A stretch of DNA of 37,744 nt from Armatimonadota bacterium (GCA_029551395.1 JAKPFN010000057.1:1-37744), one strand, 5' to 3'; positions 1 through 9,424 are shown, counted from the stretch's first letter. Numbers and translations: made by a program. The notes: a model not told the origin generated them from the letters alone.

Positions 1-2091
1 GCTTCCCGGGATGGTGTCAAAATAACTCTGACGATAACGATAAACACACGGATGTGCCTCGTTTTGACGAAGTGACTGCAGCGCATTCTCAAAGGCAAAG
101 CGCTTGGATTCTCCATCCTTCTCTTTCACCAGTCTTATGAATGTTCCAGTGCTTTGTGTATGCAACTGCCTATCAGTTTCCATTCTCAAGATATATGCTG
201 CAGTTTGAAGAGTACCTGGATTGCCTACTTCAAATAAGGCGGGGCCAAGGTGTAGAACAGTATCAATGGATGATTTATCAGCTATAAAGTTACGTAGACG
301 CTGATAAGAACTGATAAACATAAACGAATGCATTGTAAGCATTCCTACTCGTCCATGTTTTCCAGCAAACTCCATACAACGCTTAATAAAGGCGGCATAA
401 AGGTCACCCTTAGCTTCTGGATATTCTGATGCAACAAGTTTTTTCAACTTGCTATTCATTTTACGATTAGACATATAAGGTGGATTAGTAACTACCACAT
501 CGTAGCTGCCCGTCATAACCTCAAGTAATCTAAGTCCTTTTGTTGTCTCTCCAATAAAGAATGATTGATCCTTACCAGTTTCAGCTTGGTGACGAGCGTA
601 CGCATCCAAAGACTGTCCAATTTGAACACTGAGCATCTCCCAGTATTCTTGATCTGCAGCTTCACTCTCAAACAGTTGCTGTGTTACACCAAATAAATCA
701 GGCTGAACCCCTTCTTTTATATATCGCTTACGCTCTTGCTCAACAAGGTTTTCAATTTCATTTTCAAGACGTAGTAGAGAACCAAGTTGCTCTGCTTCAT
801 GCAGCCTCTCATACAAAGAATCAAGGATTCTACCGTATATAGGTCTGTTAAATTGCATTTCAACAAGAAAAGCCTGCAACTGATCACCATCCAACATATG
901 AATATCAGCCACAGCCAAATGAGACTCTGAAATTCGTGATTTTGGGTTAGCAGATTTTGCACGTAGATAAAGTGTCAACGCTGATAACTGCACCGCACGC
1001 AGATCAATATCTATTCCGTACAAATTATTCGCAAGAATTGCAGCAGGAATCTCATCTTCATTAGTAACAGATGGTTTTTGAGGCCAACCAGGCTTGCCAG
1101 CTAACGCAATCTCTTCCTTATATATCTGCATTAGTATATCAAATGCGACTAATCCAAAATGCATTGTTCCACAAGCAGGATCAAGGAGTTTTATCTGACT
1201 TGCCGGTTTGGTTTCTACTTCAGATGATACTCCAGTCGGCACTAGATAGGCTAAATTTTCTGCCAGCCTAGAATCCGGATGCATTTCCAACCACAGTTTA
1301 CCTAGCGTGTTTTCAACAAGATACTTAACTATCCAACGAGGAGTAAAAAGTTGTGTAACAGAGGGTATATCTTCAGCCTCAAATTTTTTACCTGAAAGAC
1401 GCACCTCACGGAAAGCTTGCTCAAGAGCTTCGCTGTTGAAACTTTGATAAATCCATCCGATAGTCTCCTCTTCTCCCGGAGCCCATGCATCCTGCAGTTT
1501 TGGCGCATTGAGCATCTCAATCAGCTCACGAAGTGCTCGTGGTCTTGGGAAGAGGCTGCTTGGAAGGTTATCCGGATCAAAAAGGACCTTTATCTCTCTG
1601 GCCATCTGTGCAGACTGCCAAAGCAGGAAATGACGATACGCTATATCACGAGGGCCTTCACCAAGTGCATTCTGCGGGAGGCTTCCCTGCTCATATCTTG
1701 CCATGTCATCAGCGTGCTCATCTTCTGCAAGATAAAACAGAAAATCATTGGAATCGTGATAACGGTCGATGGTGCCGCGGACCAGCTTTCTTGATTCCAT
1801 CATCTTGAACGCCACAAGCCTGTTCAAATGAGTGAAGGCAACTTCCTTTACGAGCTTATCCACTGCTTCACGTCTTGTTAAGCCAGCTTTAACTTCATCC
1901 GCAAGAAAGCTTTCCAGCCGCTCACGAGTCTTTCTAACCTCTTCCAACTCCTGAACTGCCGGCAGATGCTCAGCGGCCTCAAAATGACCGTCCGAATGAA
2001 GCCCGTAGACACCCTCCAAAAGTTCACGAGCCTCCCCAGTGAGAAGGATTCGTGCTCGTAAAGTCATATCATGAATAGCGTTTCTGTCCAT
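1..2091 (-). CDS. pglX: BREX adenine-specific DNA methyltransferase PglX (BrxX), partial
   Basis: PglX is the N6-adenine methyltransferase of BREX; it marks host DNA, and the other BREX proteins use that mark to block phage replication. The frame is open from ATG 2091 to the left edge (697 codons), so the C-terminal part is outside the window. An AAAGGA Shine-Dalgarno sits about 8 nt before the start. The SAM-binding motif DPACGTMHFG lies near residue 304 and the catalytic NPPY motif of N6-adenine methylases near residue 535. In between are the PglX-like stretches LFTPRWIVKYLVENTLG and LYGIDIDLRAVQLSALTLY. It starts 29 bp after the preceding 182-aa gene, as part of one operon. pglZ and brxL/other BREX genes should follow to the left. 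Confidence 0.93.
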   Translation of the reverse strand, partial: MDRNAIHDMTLRARILLTGEARELLEGVYGLHSDGHFEAAEHLPAVQELEEVRKTRERLESFLADEVKAGLTRREAVDKLVKEVAFTHLNRLVAFKMMESRKLVRGTIDRYHDSNDFLFYLAEDEHADDMARYEQGSLPQNALGEGPRDIAYRHFLLWQSAQMAREIKVLFDPDNLPSSLFPRPRALRELIEMLNAPKLQDAWAPGEEETIGWIYQSFNSEALEQAFREVRLSGKKFEAEDIPSVTQLFTPRWIVKYLVENTLGKLWLEMHPDSRLAENLAYLVPTGVSSEVETKPASQIKLLDPACGTMHFGLVAFDILMQIYKEEIALAGKPGWPQKPSVTNEDEIPAAILANNLYGIDIDLRAVQLSALTLYLRAKSANPKSRISESHLAVADIHMLDGDQLQAFLVEMQFNRPIYGRILDSLYERLHEAEQLGSLLRLENEIENLVEQERKRYIKEGVQPDLFGVTQQLFESEAADQEYWEMLSVQIGQSLDAYARHQAETGKDQSFFIGETTKGLRLLEVMTGSYDVVVTNPPYMSNRKMNSKLKKLVASEYPEAKGDLYAAFIKRCMEFAGKHGRVGMLTMHSFMFISSYQRLRNFIADKSSIDTVLHLGPALFEVGNPGTLQTAAYILRMETDRQLHTQSTGTFIRLVKEKDGESKRFAFENALQSLRQNEAHPCVYRYRQSYFDTIPGS

Positions 2092-2120
2092 TTATCAGGT
2101 CCTTTGATGAGATTCAAATG

Positions 2121-2669
2121 TTACTCACTTAGTCTTGCAGCATACCAGCCAACACCCCAATGTTCGGTGCGAGGAATGAATTCCATTGCAGTGAAATCCA
2201 GATTCAAGCACTGCAGCTTAGCAATGTGATCACAAAACTGCTCGTTCCGCTTGCTTTCTACACAAGAAAGAGGAAATACTGTAAACACGATGTATCGGAC
2301 TGTATCCCTTGGAGCAAGTTCCAGCTTCCGGACGTCGTCAATCAGTCCCTTGATGTTCTTTGTGATAGGCCGAGTCAGACAGTCCACATCAGGAAACCTG
2401 AAGTTGGTATTCACTGTCTTCAACATCACCAGAATTTCGTTATCAGTATCCTCAAGTTTTACAGACAGGTCTGCACGGTATCTGTCTGTACCCTCACCGG
2501 GATACTCTCGCTCCAATCGCACTGTTAACCCCTTGGACAGAAGTGCAGCAGCAAGCTCAATCTTAAGCCAGCCCTCGAATTTCGCTCGCTGACGGAGTGC
2601 GACACAAAGCTCCGGGCAAGCCAGTAGATCCGGGAGGATACCATTTAAGATATCTGTAAAGACAGCCAA
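2121..2669 (-). CDS. Unrecognised 182-aa protein inside BREX operon; possible PD-(D/E)XK-like fold
   Basis: Not a standard BREX gene that I can name. It lies between brxC (stop 7 bp upstream) and pglX (start 29 bp downstream), so it is co-transcribed. The start is TTG 2669, with a GGAG 10 nt upstream that overlaps the brxC stop. No signal peptide or membrane segment is seen. The order helix with E32/E38, then RADLSV with D67, then ILVMLKT with K84 resembles the core of PD-(D/E)XK nucleases (E...D...ExK), but the acidic residue of ExK is Met82 here. It could be a degenerate nuclease fold acting as a DNA-binding or specificity partner, or a nuclease using a displaced acid. The function is inference; the operon membership is seen. 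Confidence 0.85.
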   Translation of the reverse strand: MAVFTDILNGILPDLLACPELCVALRQRAKFEGWLKIELAAALLSKGLTVRLEREYPGEGTDRYRADLSVKLEDTDNEILVMLKTVNTNFRFPDVDCLTRPITKNIKGLIDDVRKLELAPRDTVRYIVFTVFPLSCVESKRNEQFCDHIAKLQCLNLDFTAMEFIPRTEHWGVGWYAARLSE

Positions 2670-2676
2670 GGGTAAT

Positions 2677-5600
2677 TTACTCCAATACTATCTTTACACC
2701 TTCTGCCAATAGTTTCAGAAGATGCTCTTTTAACCGCTCCACGGCTGATTCCACTGCTTCCTCTGAATCCAGCGAGTCTGTAAAGAAGTTATACAGGTGT
2801 ATTCGCTCCACTTTCTGCTTGGGAGCCGTTATTTCTTGCACACGAGCCAGAACCTGGCCTTTTAAGCCACCTACTGCAGCCAAATCTGAGTCCATCTGGT
2901 TTAAAGTAGCCCCACAACTGCTGCATACAGCCGAATCATCGTGCAGATCAAGATATTGGCAGGCACGGGAGGTCAAGCTGCTTAAAACAGGATCTTTCAT
3001 CTCGTCCGGCACGTTCAACCATTCCGATCTTCCCTTCACATCATCAATAGCTGAAGCAAAGCTTTCTCCACGCTTCGTATGCACTTCTTTATAAGCTTCT
3101 TTGTAGGCTGAAGCAACCGTATTAGTCTTAAGCTTGATGTCCATTATGGAATCGTAGAACGTAGCAGAACCCAGAAGATTCTTTAATTCTTCTGCATCAG
3201 GAGCAACGTGACCATCTTTTCCACGTTCACTTAACACTGGCCACATCTGATCTGCAGCAACATGTGCATGTTGGATGATTTTCAATCCCTGCTCGTCAGC
3301 TGCTTCTCTGATCTTACGGACTTTCTCCCGTGCATCCCTTAGAGATTGTCCTTCTCCGGCAAGCGTACGCACACAATAATCTGCCGTACCATCAACCACA
3401 GTTGCCAGCGTGTTCTTGTAATCCTCGATTGTCTCTGCTACCGGCAGGTGATTAGCTTTGATAACAGCTTCAAGATCTTTGAGCGCATCCAATTCATCAC
3501 TGGCTAATTGCTTGAATGCCGCTGCTATAGCGTTTTTCTCGACATCAACCGTATCACCAGTCAATTCCTCATAGGTCTTAACTGCACTTGTTAGAGTCTT
3601 CAAATCTATGACTGTCGTTGGAGTGAACAGGGCAGACTTAAAGGTAGTGTTACTTGTAAACGGTTCTCTGCTTCGAGGGTCAAGATATGAATCGAACCTC
3701 TGACCTCCGTAGGTAACGTCGATTGCACCTCCCCGGAAAAGTACAGATAAAATTAACCTCAACGTATCTCGATCCCATCCATAACCAAGTCCGCTGAAGT
3801 GCGTTTCAAGCGATTTACCTGTCCGGGTATCTCTGTTCCCGTACTGATGCTCGTTAGTCAGATAGTCCAGTACCTCTTTTACTATGTCAGCAGAAAGATT
3901 AGGCACGAATTTGGAACCCTCTTTGACTACAAGGTTGAGCCCACTCTCACCACCATAAAACACATTAGATAATCCACTTAGATTGGCTGCCTTTAAAATC
4001 TCATCCGCTTCAGTACCTTTTATCGGACGTGCACCCATCTCAAGCTTTGGATAGAGATCGGGCACTGCAAAATCGAAAAGATTTCTAAACATCTCGCTTG
4101 TTGTCTTCCCAAGCACAGAGCCATCTTTGGACACTCCACGAAACATACCAGTTCCGCCTTGAAGCGCATCCAGCATCTTGTCACGCAATCTCCCCTGGAT
4201 ACGGAGGACTTCATTTTTTTCAGCCTGGAGAAGAGATGCTTCTTCGTTCGTGATGTTATTCTGAGCTCTTAGCTGATCATATTTACTGACCATCTGCTTT
4301 GAAGCATAAAGTCCAGCGACAAGATCATCAATCTCAGCGTTTAGGAAGAAGACCCAATAAATAGTGTTTTCATTCCGGCGACTTTCATCTCTAGTCTCAG
4401 ACAGCTTAGCGCGGTAATCCTCAGCATCTTCGGTGGCGATTATGGCAAGAGGTATCTGGCCTTGATCACCAGTTTGAATGCCATTAATGCTGATTCCAAC
4501 TCGGAAGTTCCTTAGATTGCGGAAGCGATACGTCTTAAGCTCAGGCTCTTCAAAGATATCAGTGATAGTTCCACGTATAATCTCGTTTCTGTCCTTTGGT
4601 TTGGGCTCAAGATACCCTCTCCGCTCATTGTCCCATCCTTTTTCCTGGGCTGTCTGTAACTTCCAACCTTCTTCGGTATTCCGGATGAACTGTGAATCAT
4701 CCAACAGCTTTATTGCTCGTTGAACTTCAGCTAGAGGAGAGTATTGTCCGACCTCGCTTACTAAACAAGCTGCGATATTTGACTCTGTTCTAGGCAGATC
4801 TCGAACAAACTCCAGCACAGCTAACGCTTTAGCAACACGTGCTGCCATACCTTGATCTTGAGGATCATCTTTAAAACGCTGCGTTATGTCGCTGATGTCT
4901 TTCTGTTTCTCTGTAGAGAGGTTGCCTTCAACCAACTCAAAGATGTTATCAACCGTTACCAGTCTACCTACTGGTTTTGTTGCCAAAGATGTTCTGTCAG
5001 AAACAAGCATCTCATACGCTTGCTTTATTACTGTTCGATTACTTCCACCATAATGCTTGGGAGCACCGGGCTGCAATCTGATACCGGAGAGTATATCAAT
5101 GGATAGTTCTACATAATGAGGAAGATAAGGATAGAACTGAACAAAGTCCTTTTCTACAACAGAGCTTTTTCGTGAGGTTCGCTCTAACTTAACAGCAGCG
5201 TTTAGCTGTCCTTGTGATTTATCAAATAACTCCGTAAGAGCCGGTATAGCACTATCTTTCTTTGCCAGAACACGCTTTGTTGCTACCTCATGTATATCAG
5301 CAGGAGCCATATCGATTCGATACTTGAAGCGATCCTGAAGCTTTGCCAGCTCTACTCGCTTTGAATCGATGGCTGCTACCACCTCATCCAACTTTTCCTG
5401 CGAAGTAACTACAACCCAGGCTGGAGCTATTGCTTTCTTCGCATTAACGAGGTTCTTGCCAACTTTCCCAAACTCTTCAACTAGAGCCCGTAGATCCTCA
5501 ATCTTTTCAGCACTGCGGGCAACGTATTGGCCAACTTCATCTATGATAATAACTAGAGCTTTGCCTGGCCGTCGTCTTGCTGTAAGTTCAAAGGCACGTT

Positions 5601-6345
5601 CAACCACAGTATGAACGGTAATGACCGTATTCCTGCTACCTAGAGATTTAGCCCAAGAGTCGGCATGAGGGAATACTGCAGGGTTCATGTGATGGAGTAT
5701 TGCAGAGGCATGGTTTAGTTTTCTTGCCCCTTTCCGAGCCATATTCCATTCTAACCCGTTTATTGAAGGACAAAGCGCGATGAACTCATCTAGCTCACCC
5801 TTACTTTCCAGATCAATCTCAAGTTCTGCAATATCATAATCCAGAGCATAATCCAGTTTTGATAACAGTGCTCTATATACAACATCTGCAATTTTCTCAT
5901 CTCCTAACCTCACTTCAGAAGCCTTGGAGATATCGAACATAATGACTTCGCTGGGGATTTTCGCGTTAATAAAATCTATAAAACTCTCGACTTGAGTATC
6001 CGCTACCTTAGCTTTGAATAACTGGCTTGCGCTGTAACCAAGGACACCTTGATTGGCTAATACATAACCTAGATTCTTTGCAAAAGAAGACTTACCTGAG
6101 CCAAAGAAACCAGAGATCCATATACCTATTCCTTCATGTGGCTCAGCCGGAGCATCAGCTATGGCTCTGAATACTTCCCGATACTGCTCACGAATTCTGT
6201 CTGTGACAACATATTCGGTGATTTCAGTATAAACTGATTGCTCATCGGTTTGGTCAACCTTTATGACTTCCTCGATCTTGTGGTTTAGATCACGGGCAAG
6301 CAAGTCACTAATTCTCTGCATAGATAACACCTCTAGGTTAGCCAT
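2677..6345 (-). CDS. brxC: BREX P-loop ATPase BrxC (PglY family)
   Basis: A 1222-aa STAND/AAA-like ATPase of the BREX system, required for defence and thought to power or assemble the BREX complex. A Walker A, GFFGSGKSS, lies at residues 79-87 and a Walker B, LVIIIDE, at 264-270. The N-terminal region (residues 1-60) matches the start of BrxC proteins, and the length is as expected. Near the C-terminus a CSSCGATL pair, preceded by another Cys, could bind zinc. The start is ATG 6345, overlapping the brxB stop by 8 nt, which suggests translational coupling. The frame is continuous with no frameshift. The family assignment is strong from motif, length and neighbours. Confidence 0.95.
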   Translation of the reverse strand: MANLEVLSMQRISDLLARDLNHKIEEVIKVDQTDEQSVYTEITEYVVTDRIREQYREVFRAIADAPAEPHEGIGIWISGFFGSGKSSFAKNLGYVLANQGVLGYSASQLFKAKVADTQVESFIDFINAKIPSEVIMFDISKASEVRLGDEKIADVVYRALLSKLDYALDYDIAELEIDLESKGELDEFIALCPSINGLEWNMARKGARKLNHASAILHHMNPAVFPHADSWAKSLGSRNTVITVHTVVERAFELTARRRPGKALVIIIDEVGQYVARSAEKIEDLRALVEEFGKVGKNLVNAKKAIAPAWVVVTSQEKLDEVVAAIDSKRVELAKLQDRFKYRIDMAPADIHEVATKRVLAKKDSAIPALTELFDKSQGQLNAAVKLERTSRKSSVVEKDFVQFYPYLPHYVELSIDILSGIRLQPGAPKHYGGSNRTVIKQAYEMLVSDRTSLATKPVGRLVTVDNIFELVEGNLSTEKQKDISDITQRFKDDPQDQGMAARVAKALAVLEFVRDLPRTESNIAACLVSEVGQYSPLAEVQRAIKLLDDSQFIRNTEEGWKLQTAQEKGWDNERRGYLEPKPKDRNEIIRGTITDIFEEPELKTYRFRNLRNFRVGISINGIQTGDQGQIPLAIIATEDAEDYRAKLSETRDESRRNENTIYWVFFLNAEIDDLVAGLYASKQMVSKYDQLRAQNNITNEEASLLQAEKNEVLRIQGRLRDKMLDALQGGTGMFRGVSKDGSVLGKTTSEMFRNLFDFAVPDLYPKLEMGARPIKGTEADEILKAANLSGLSNVFYGGESGLNLVVKEGSKFVPNLSADIVKEVLDYLTNEHQYGNRDTRTGKSLETHFSGLGYGWDRDTLRLILSVLFRGGAIDVTYGGQRFDSYLDPRSREPFTSNTTFKSALFTPTTVIDLKTLTSAVKTYEELTGDTVDVEKNAIAAAFKQLASDELDALKDLEAVIKANHLPVAETIEDYKNTLATVVDGTADYCVRTLAGEGQSLRDAREKVRKIREAADEQGLKIIQHAHVAADQMWPVLSERGKDGHVAPDAEELKNLLGSATFYDSIMDIKLKTNTVASAYKEAYKEVHTKRGESFASAIDDVKGRSEWLNVPDEMKDPVLSSLTSRACQYLDLHDDSAVCSSCGATLNQMDSDLAAVGGLKGQVLARVQEITAPKQKVERIHLYNFFTDSLDSEEAVESAVERLKEHLLKLLAEGVKIVLE

Positions 6346-6925
6346 AGATTTTAACGCGGTAATTTCCTAATGCTTCACGGCCTTTCAAATCCATAAAACG
6401 CAAGCCTGTTGTTCCATCCAATGCACCAGGATAGAAAAGGATTGTAGTTACCATAGTCTTACCTTGTAATTCATCAAGCAATTTAGACATATGATATATT
6501 CCTGGAGCCATTGCACCAGCTCTTGTGAGAAAAGCAACATTCTTGTTTGTATCTAGCTTTTCTAAATGTTTCACCAACACATCAACAAGTGGTTTCCAAT
6601 CACGATCAGACATGTAAGTGGTAACTTGATCCTGAGCTGCTTTGTATCCTCTATCGTTTTCGAGCTCAACTATAGCATCTAGCCCTTCTGTAGTATCAAT
6701 TATTTCCCACAGTAAATCTGCAAGGGATATAAATTCAATTGCCTTGCCATTCTCTAGAAGCCTAGTGGATAATAGCCTCAACTGGCGCCTAAGTTCCCAC
6801 TCTTCTTTGGGTTCATAGCGAAAGATTGCAAAAGGCAAGTCGTGATACACACTGATTCTAGATGGCACGGATTTTAGGTCATTTTCCAGCAACTCAATTC
6901 GCTCTGCGAGCGATAACATGGGCAT
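6338..6925 (-). CDS. brxB: BREX protein BrxB (DUF1788)
   Basis: A 195-aa DUF1788 protein, a core component of BREX loci whose biochemical role is not settled. It carries the conserved features of the family: an N-terminal LAERIELLENDL helix, the YHDLPFAIFRYEP block, and a C-terminal stretch ending in TTGLRFMDLKGREALGNYR. The second half, LTRAGAMAPGIYHMSKLLDEL, resembles a Rossmann-like segment seen in BrxB. It overlaps brxA by 32 nt and brxC by 8 nt, so the three are translated from one message. A second ATG (6919) two codons in is an equally possible start. Confidence 0.93.
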   Translation of the reverse strand: MPMLSLAERIELLENDLKSVPSRISVYHDLPFAIFRYEPKEEWELRRQLRLLSTRLLENGKAIEFISLADLLWEIIDTTEGLDAIVELENDRGYKAAQDQVTTYMSDRDWKPLVDVLVKHLEKLDTNKNVAFLTRAGAMAPGIYHMSKLLDELQGKTMVTTILFYPGALDGTTGLRFMDLKGREALGNYRVKIYG

Positions 6926-7685
6926 ACTCCTCTAATGTCTCTGCAGGGAAGTCAATTCTGATAATAGAACCAGCAGAATGATACTCCAACAAGCGCTGTT
7001 GATGTGCCTCCATGAATAGATGCTCTACGTTGTTTCGCGACAAGAAAAATAGTTGCCATTCTGGATCATCTAATAATCGTTCACCTGATGGTTGACGATT
7101 CTTAAGGCAAAATGCGACATATGCGAATGCCTCTACTGGCAGATAGATCGGTGCAATTACCTTTTTTACTGTTCCTTTAAGTACACCAAAATCTCTCAAA
7201 GTAGAAAGGATACCAGATGCAATTCGTCTAGTGGTAGACTCAGACCATTTACCAAGCATCTTTCCTTCTCGAACCCATTGAGCCAATTCTGAATACATCA
7301 ACTCTGCATCTACTTGAGTTCTGCCTTGGAGCCATAACTTATTCAAAATCTCGGTTACGCTATCATGAAGTAATAAGTTTGATTGGGCTGTATGAAAGTA
7401 TAGTAATAGATCAAGGCCTTGCACTGGTGGTTGGGCCTTTACAAGCTTGATCAGTGCCTTTCTCACTTGCTCATCATCCAGATAACGCTCACGGAATATA
7501 TCTAATACACGTTCAGTTCGAAAGCGAGTTGGTTTACCGAATACATTATCCATTTGAAAGAGATCGAGATTCTCTGAGATACTGAGAGACTCATCCCACT
7601 GTGATAGTAACGTTCTAGTATCGGTTAATAAAGCCCCGGCTCTGACTATTCTACTTGAATATCGGGTATTCTTGTTGTCCACCAT
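6894..7685 (-). CDS. brxA: BREX protein BrxA (DUF1819)
   Basis: A DUF1819 protein of about 263 aa, first gene of the BREX operon. Known BrxA proteins are small DNA-binding, all-helical proteins needed for full BREX activity. The sequence shows the family's N-terminal YSSRIVRAGALLTDTRTLL and a C-terminal FFLSRNNVEHLFMEAHQQRLLEY block. ATG 7685 is chosen as the start; TTG 7688 one codon earlier is possible. The Shine-Dalgarno is weak (GGGA 3 nt before, GGGG further up). The gene is followed directly by brxB in overlap. A 550-bp stretch without genes lies upstream and should contain the operon promoter. Confidence 0.92.
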   Translation of the reverse strand: MVDNKNTRYSSRIVRAGALLTDTRTLLSQWDESLSISENLDLFQMDNVFGKPTRFRTERVLDIFRERYLDDEQVRKALIKLVKAQPPVQGLDLLLYFHTAQSNLLLHDSVTEILNKLWLQGRTQVDAELMYSELAQWVREGKMLGKWSESTTRRIASGILSTLRDFGVLKGTVKKVIAPIYLPVEAFAYVAFCLKNRQPSGERLLDDPEWQLFFLSRNNVEHLFMEAHQQRLLEYHSAGSIIRIDFPAETLEEYAHVIARRAN

Positions 7686-7688
7686 CAA

Positions 7689-8239
7689 TCATCCCATCAA
7701 ACCCCAGTGATTCCCTGCCATAAAAGGTATATTTAGGATAATGTAATTAAATGAAAGGCAGGTAAATTCTTGAGGTACAAGACAGGGTATATTATTATAC
7801 TAAGCTCTGTCAAGCACAGACACCTAACATGGCATAGCATCAACCTGAAGTAGAATTGGGTGCCTGGCGAGAATGTAGTGTGTGGATGAGAGTGAGTAAA
7901 TTGTCTCGTATGGAATTATAAAGAAATGTTCAAAGTATAGCTGCGACACAACGGGTGCCTACATACAGATAAAAGCTCTTCTGCTTGCAAGCTAACATAC
8001 ACCATACCCGATTCCCTTGAATACATTAAACAATGAGAGGTGCACACTATACGAACATGTTACATGCAAAACCGTGAGTTACCATGAAACCAGTTCTAGG
8101 GTAGCCTCTACCATTGTGCCCTTGGGGTGTTATGATTTTAGATGAGCTCCACGCATTCAGTAACCATATCATTGGTTACAGTTCTCCTTCAAATCGTTAC
8201 CACCTTATGCCATATCGGTTTATGCCTTATATGCATACC
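7689..8239. other. 551-bp gene-free stretch upstream of brxA
   Basis: No convincing coding frame is seen on either strand. It holds the candidate brxA promoter and an inverted repeat GTAACCA-6 nt-TGGTTAC at 8160..8179 that could be an operator or a small hairpin. No gene for a WYL-type BREX regulator is visible. The DNA is A+T-rich and has no recognised RNA gene. A small RNA or a regulatory leader cannot be excluded. Confidence 0.5.
7786..7813 (-). promoter_or_regulatory. Candidate promoter of the BREX operon
   Basis: On the minus strand a perfect TTGACA (7808..7813) is followed 16 bp later by TATACC (7786..7791). A perfect TATAAT (7794..7799) also lies in between but only 8 bp from the TTGACA, so it would need another -35. 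Either would start a leader of roughly 90-100 nt before brxA. Seen by eye only. Confidence 0.4.
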
Positions 8240-8689
8240 TTATTTACATGAGGTTCTTTTCTTGGGACGATCTTCGATGTTTGTCATCCAGCATATGCCA
8301 ATAAAGCCAAACATGAAATCACCACACCAGCTTGATCCGATATCAACGGTATATCCATTACATTCCAGATCTTCCCATGCATCGTAGAGGTTCACGAGCA
8401 CATCGTAGGCGATCTCTTGCCGTTCATCATCGGAACAGGACACCCACTTCCAATTCTTATCTCGCTTATGCGCACGCGCTATATCGAGGTGTAACCTTCC
8501 TTCATCAGCAGCTGACGCGATCATCTCAGCAATTATTGCACGGCCCCTATTCTCATAAAGATTCAGCCACTGATCCCGGTCCGGACTATCCCTTTTGGGC
8601 CATCTAGCATCATATGGCGGCTTAGGTGCCGGAGGATTGATAAGCTCAGCCCGTCTTAGGGCTTCCTTTGCGTCAATCAGATTTGTCAT
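8240..8689 (-). CDS. Unrecognised 149-aa soluble protein in the island
   Basis: I do not recognise this family. The start at ATG 8689 is chosen because a full AAGGAG lies 7 nt before it; a longer frame would begin at 8707. The protein is hydrophilic, with an N-terminal MTNLIDAKEALRRAEL helix, a Pro-rich linker (PPAPKPP), a central region rich in Trp, Asp and Arg, and a C-terminal WCGDFMFGFIGICWM stretch that is rather hydrophobic but short. There is no signal peptide. It follows a 48-aa frame by 54 bp on the same strand, so the pair may be one transcript. Position between the integrase and BREX makes it island cargo. Confidence 0.7.
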   Translation of the reverse strand: MTNLIDAKEALRRAELINPPAPKPPYDARWPKRDSPDRDQWLNLYENRGRAIIAEMIASAADEGRLHLDIARAHKRDKNWKWVSCSDDERQEIAYDVLVNLYDAWEDLECNGYTVDIGSSWCGDFMFGFIGICWMTNIEDRPKKRTSCK

Positions 8690-8743
8690 TGAGTAACTCC
8701 TTACCACATCAGTTGGCTAAGTATACCATAACTTTGCCGACAT

Positions 8744-8890
8744 CTATTTCGACCTTAACCAATACTCGTATAGGATCTCATGATAATCATCAAGTTTTGA
8801 TATCAGTTTTACTCCACAGGTTGACCGTCCGTCCATTTCGTTACGCATCCACGAGGCAATAACCTGTCTGCCATTTATCTCAAGTATCAT
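8744..8890 (-). CDS. Small unrecognised protein, 48 aa
   Basis: A frame of 48 codons plus stop on the minus strand, starting at ATG 8890 with AGGA about 5 nt upstream. The product is charged and soluble-looking: an N-terminal beta-like MILEINGRQVIASW, then acidic and aromatic residues ending in YHEILYEYWLRSK. The amino-acid make-up looks like a real protein rather than chance, and its strand and spacing match the 149-aa gene downstream. No family is recognised. Confidence 0.45.
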   Translation of the reverse strand: MILEINGRQVIASWMRNEMDGRSTCGVKLISKLDDYHEILYEYWLRSK

Positions 8891-9280
8891 CTGGTCCTAT
8901 CTGAATATAAAAAGTAATGAGCCAACTCCTCCTGCAGCTATAGGACAGAGTCCCTCCTTTTACTTCAAATTCGTTGCAAAAAGTCACCTCCCTCTGCAAC
9001 CAGTTTAGCCAGTGGCACGGTTATGTTCTCTCAGGCAAAGAATAAAACAACGTGTATGTGACACCCGTTAGCGCCCCTGTTGCGAGTTGCTAGGGGATGT
9101 TATAGTCTTTGGTCTGCAAAATACAGGAACACAGTAAAATAGGGGCATAGGTCTATTATTTTTGGACCTCAGCAATTTGCTCCATAAGTAATTTCTCTGA
9201 TAAATGAAGATAGGCTCCGATACAACAGCAACCTCTCGTAAGAACTTACCTGATCTGCTTACAACTAAGCGACATTGGTA

Positions 9281-9424
9281 TTATTGCATCTGCTGGGCTG
9301 AACTTTTGATGTGTTGATCAAATTTAATTAATTGATGTTGCCAGTATCTGAGGGCCATCTTCAGATCTGTGTGTCCCAGTAGTTTCTGCAGCGTAAAAGC
9401 ATCGCTACCCGTTTCTAAAATACG
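9281..9424 (-). pseudogene. Decayed tyrosine recombinase, C-terminal remnant
   Basis: The minus frame ending at TAA 9281 reads the C-terminal end of a phage-type integrase for 47 codons: ILETGSDAFTLQKLLGHTDL, then KMALRYWQHQ. This contains the LLGH histidine block and the Tyr nucleophile context of the family. Upstream the frame breaks (an in-frame stop appears and the HxxR block is not readable in phase), so only the tail survives. It is a different sequence from the intact integrase at 9755..10771 and so marks an earlier element. Confidence 0.75.

Noticed and set aside
1417-1808. Two plus-strand open frames of 125 and 91 codons
   Set aside because: They lie antisense to well-conserved pglX sequence and show no family pattern.
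8142-8387. Plus-strand 81-codon frame with a hydrophobic start
   Set aside because: It overlaps the 149-aa gene antisense and has no good ribosome site; hydrophobicity comes from the opposite-strand codons.
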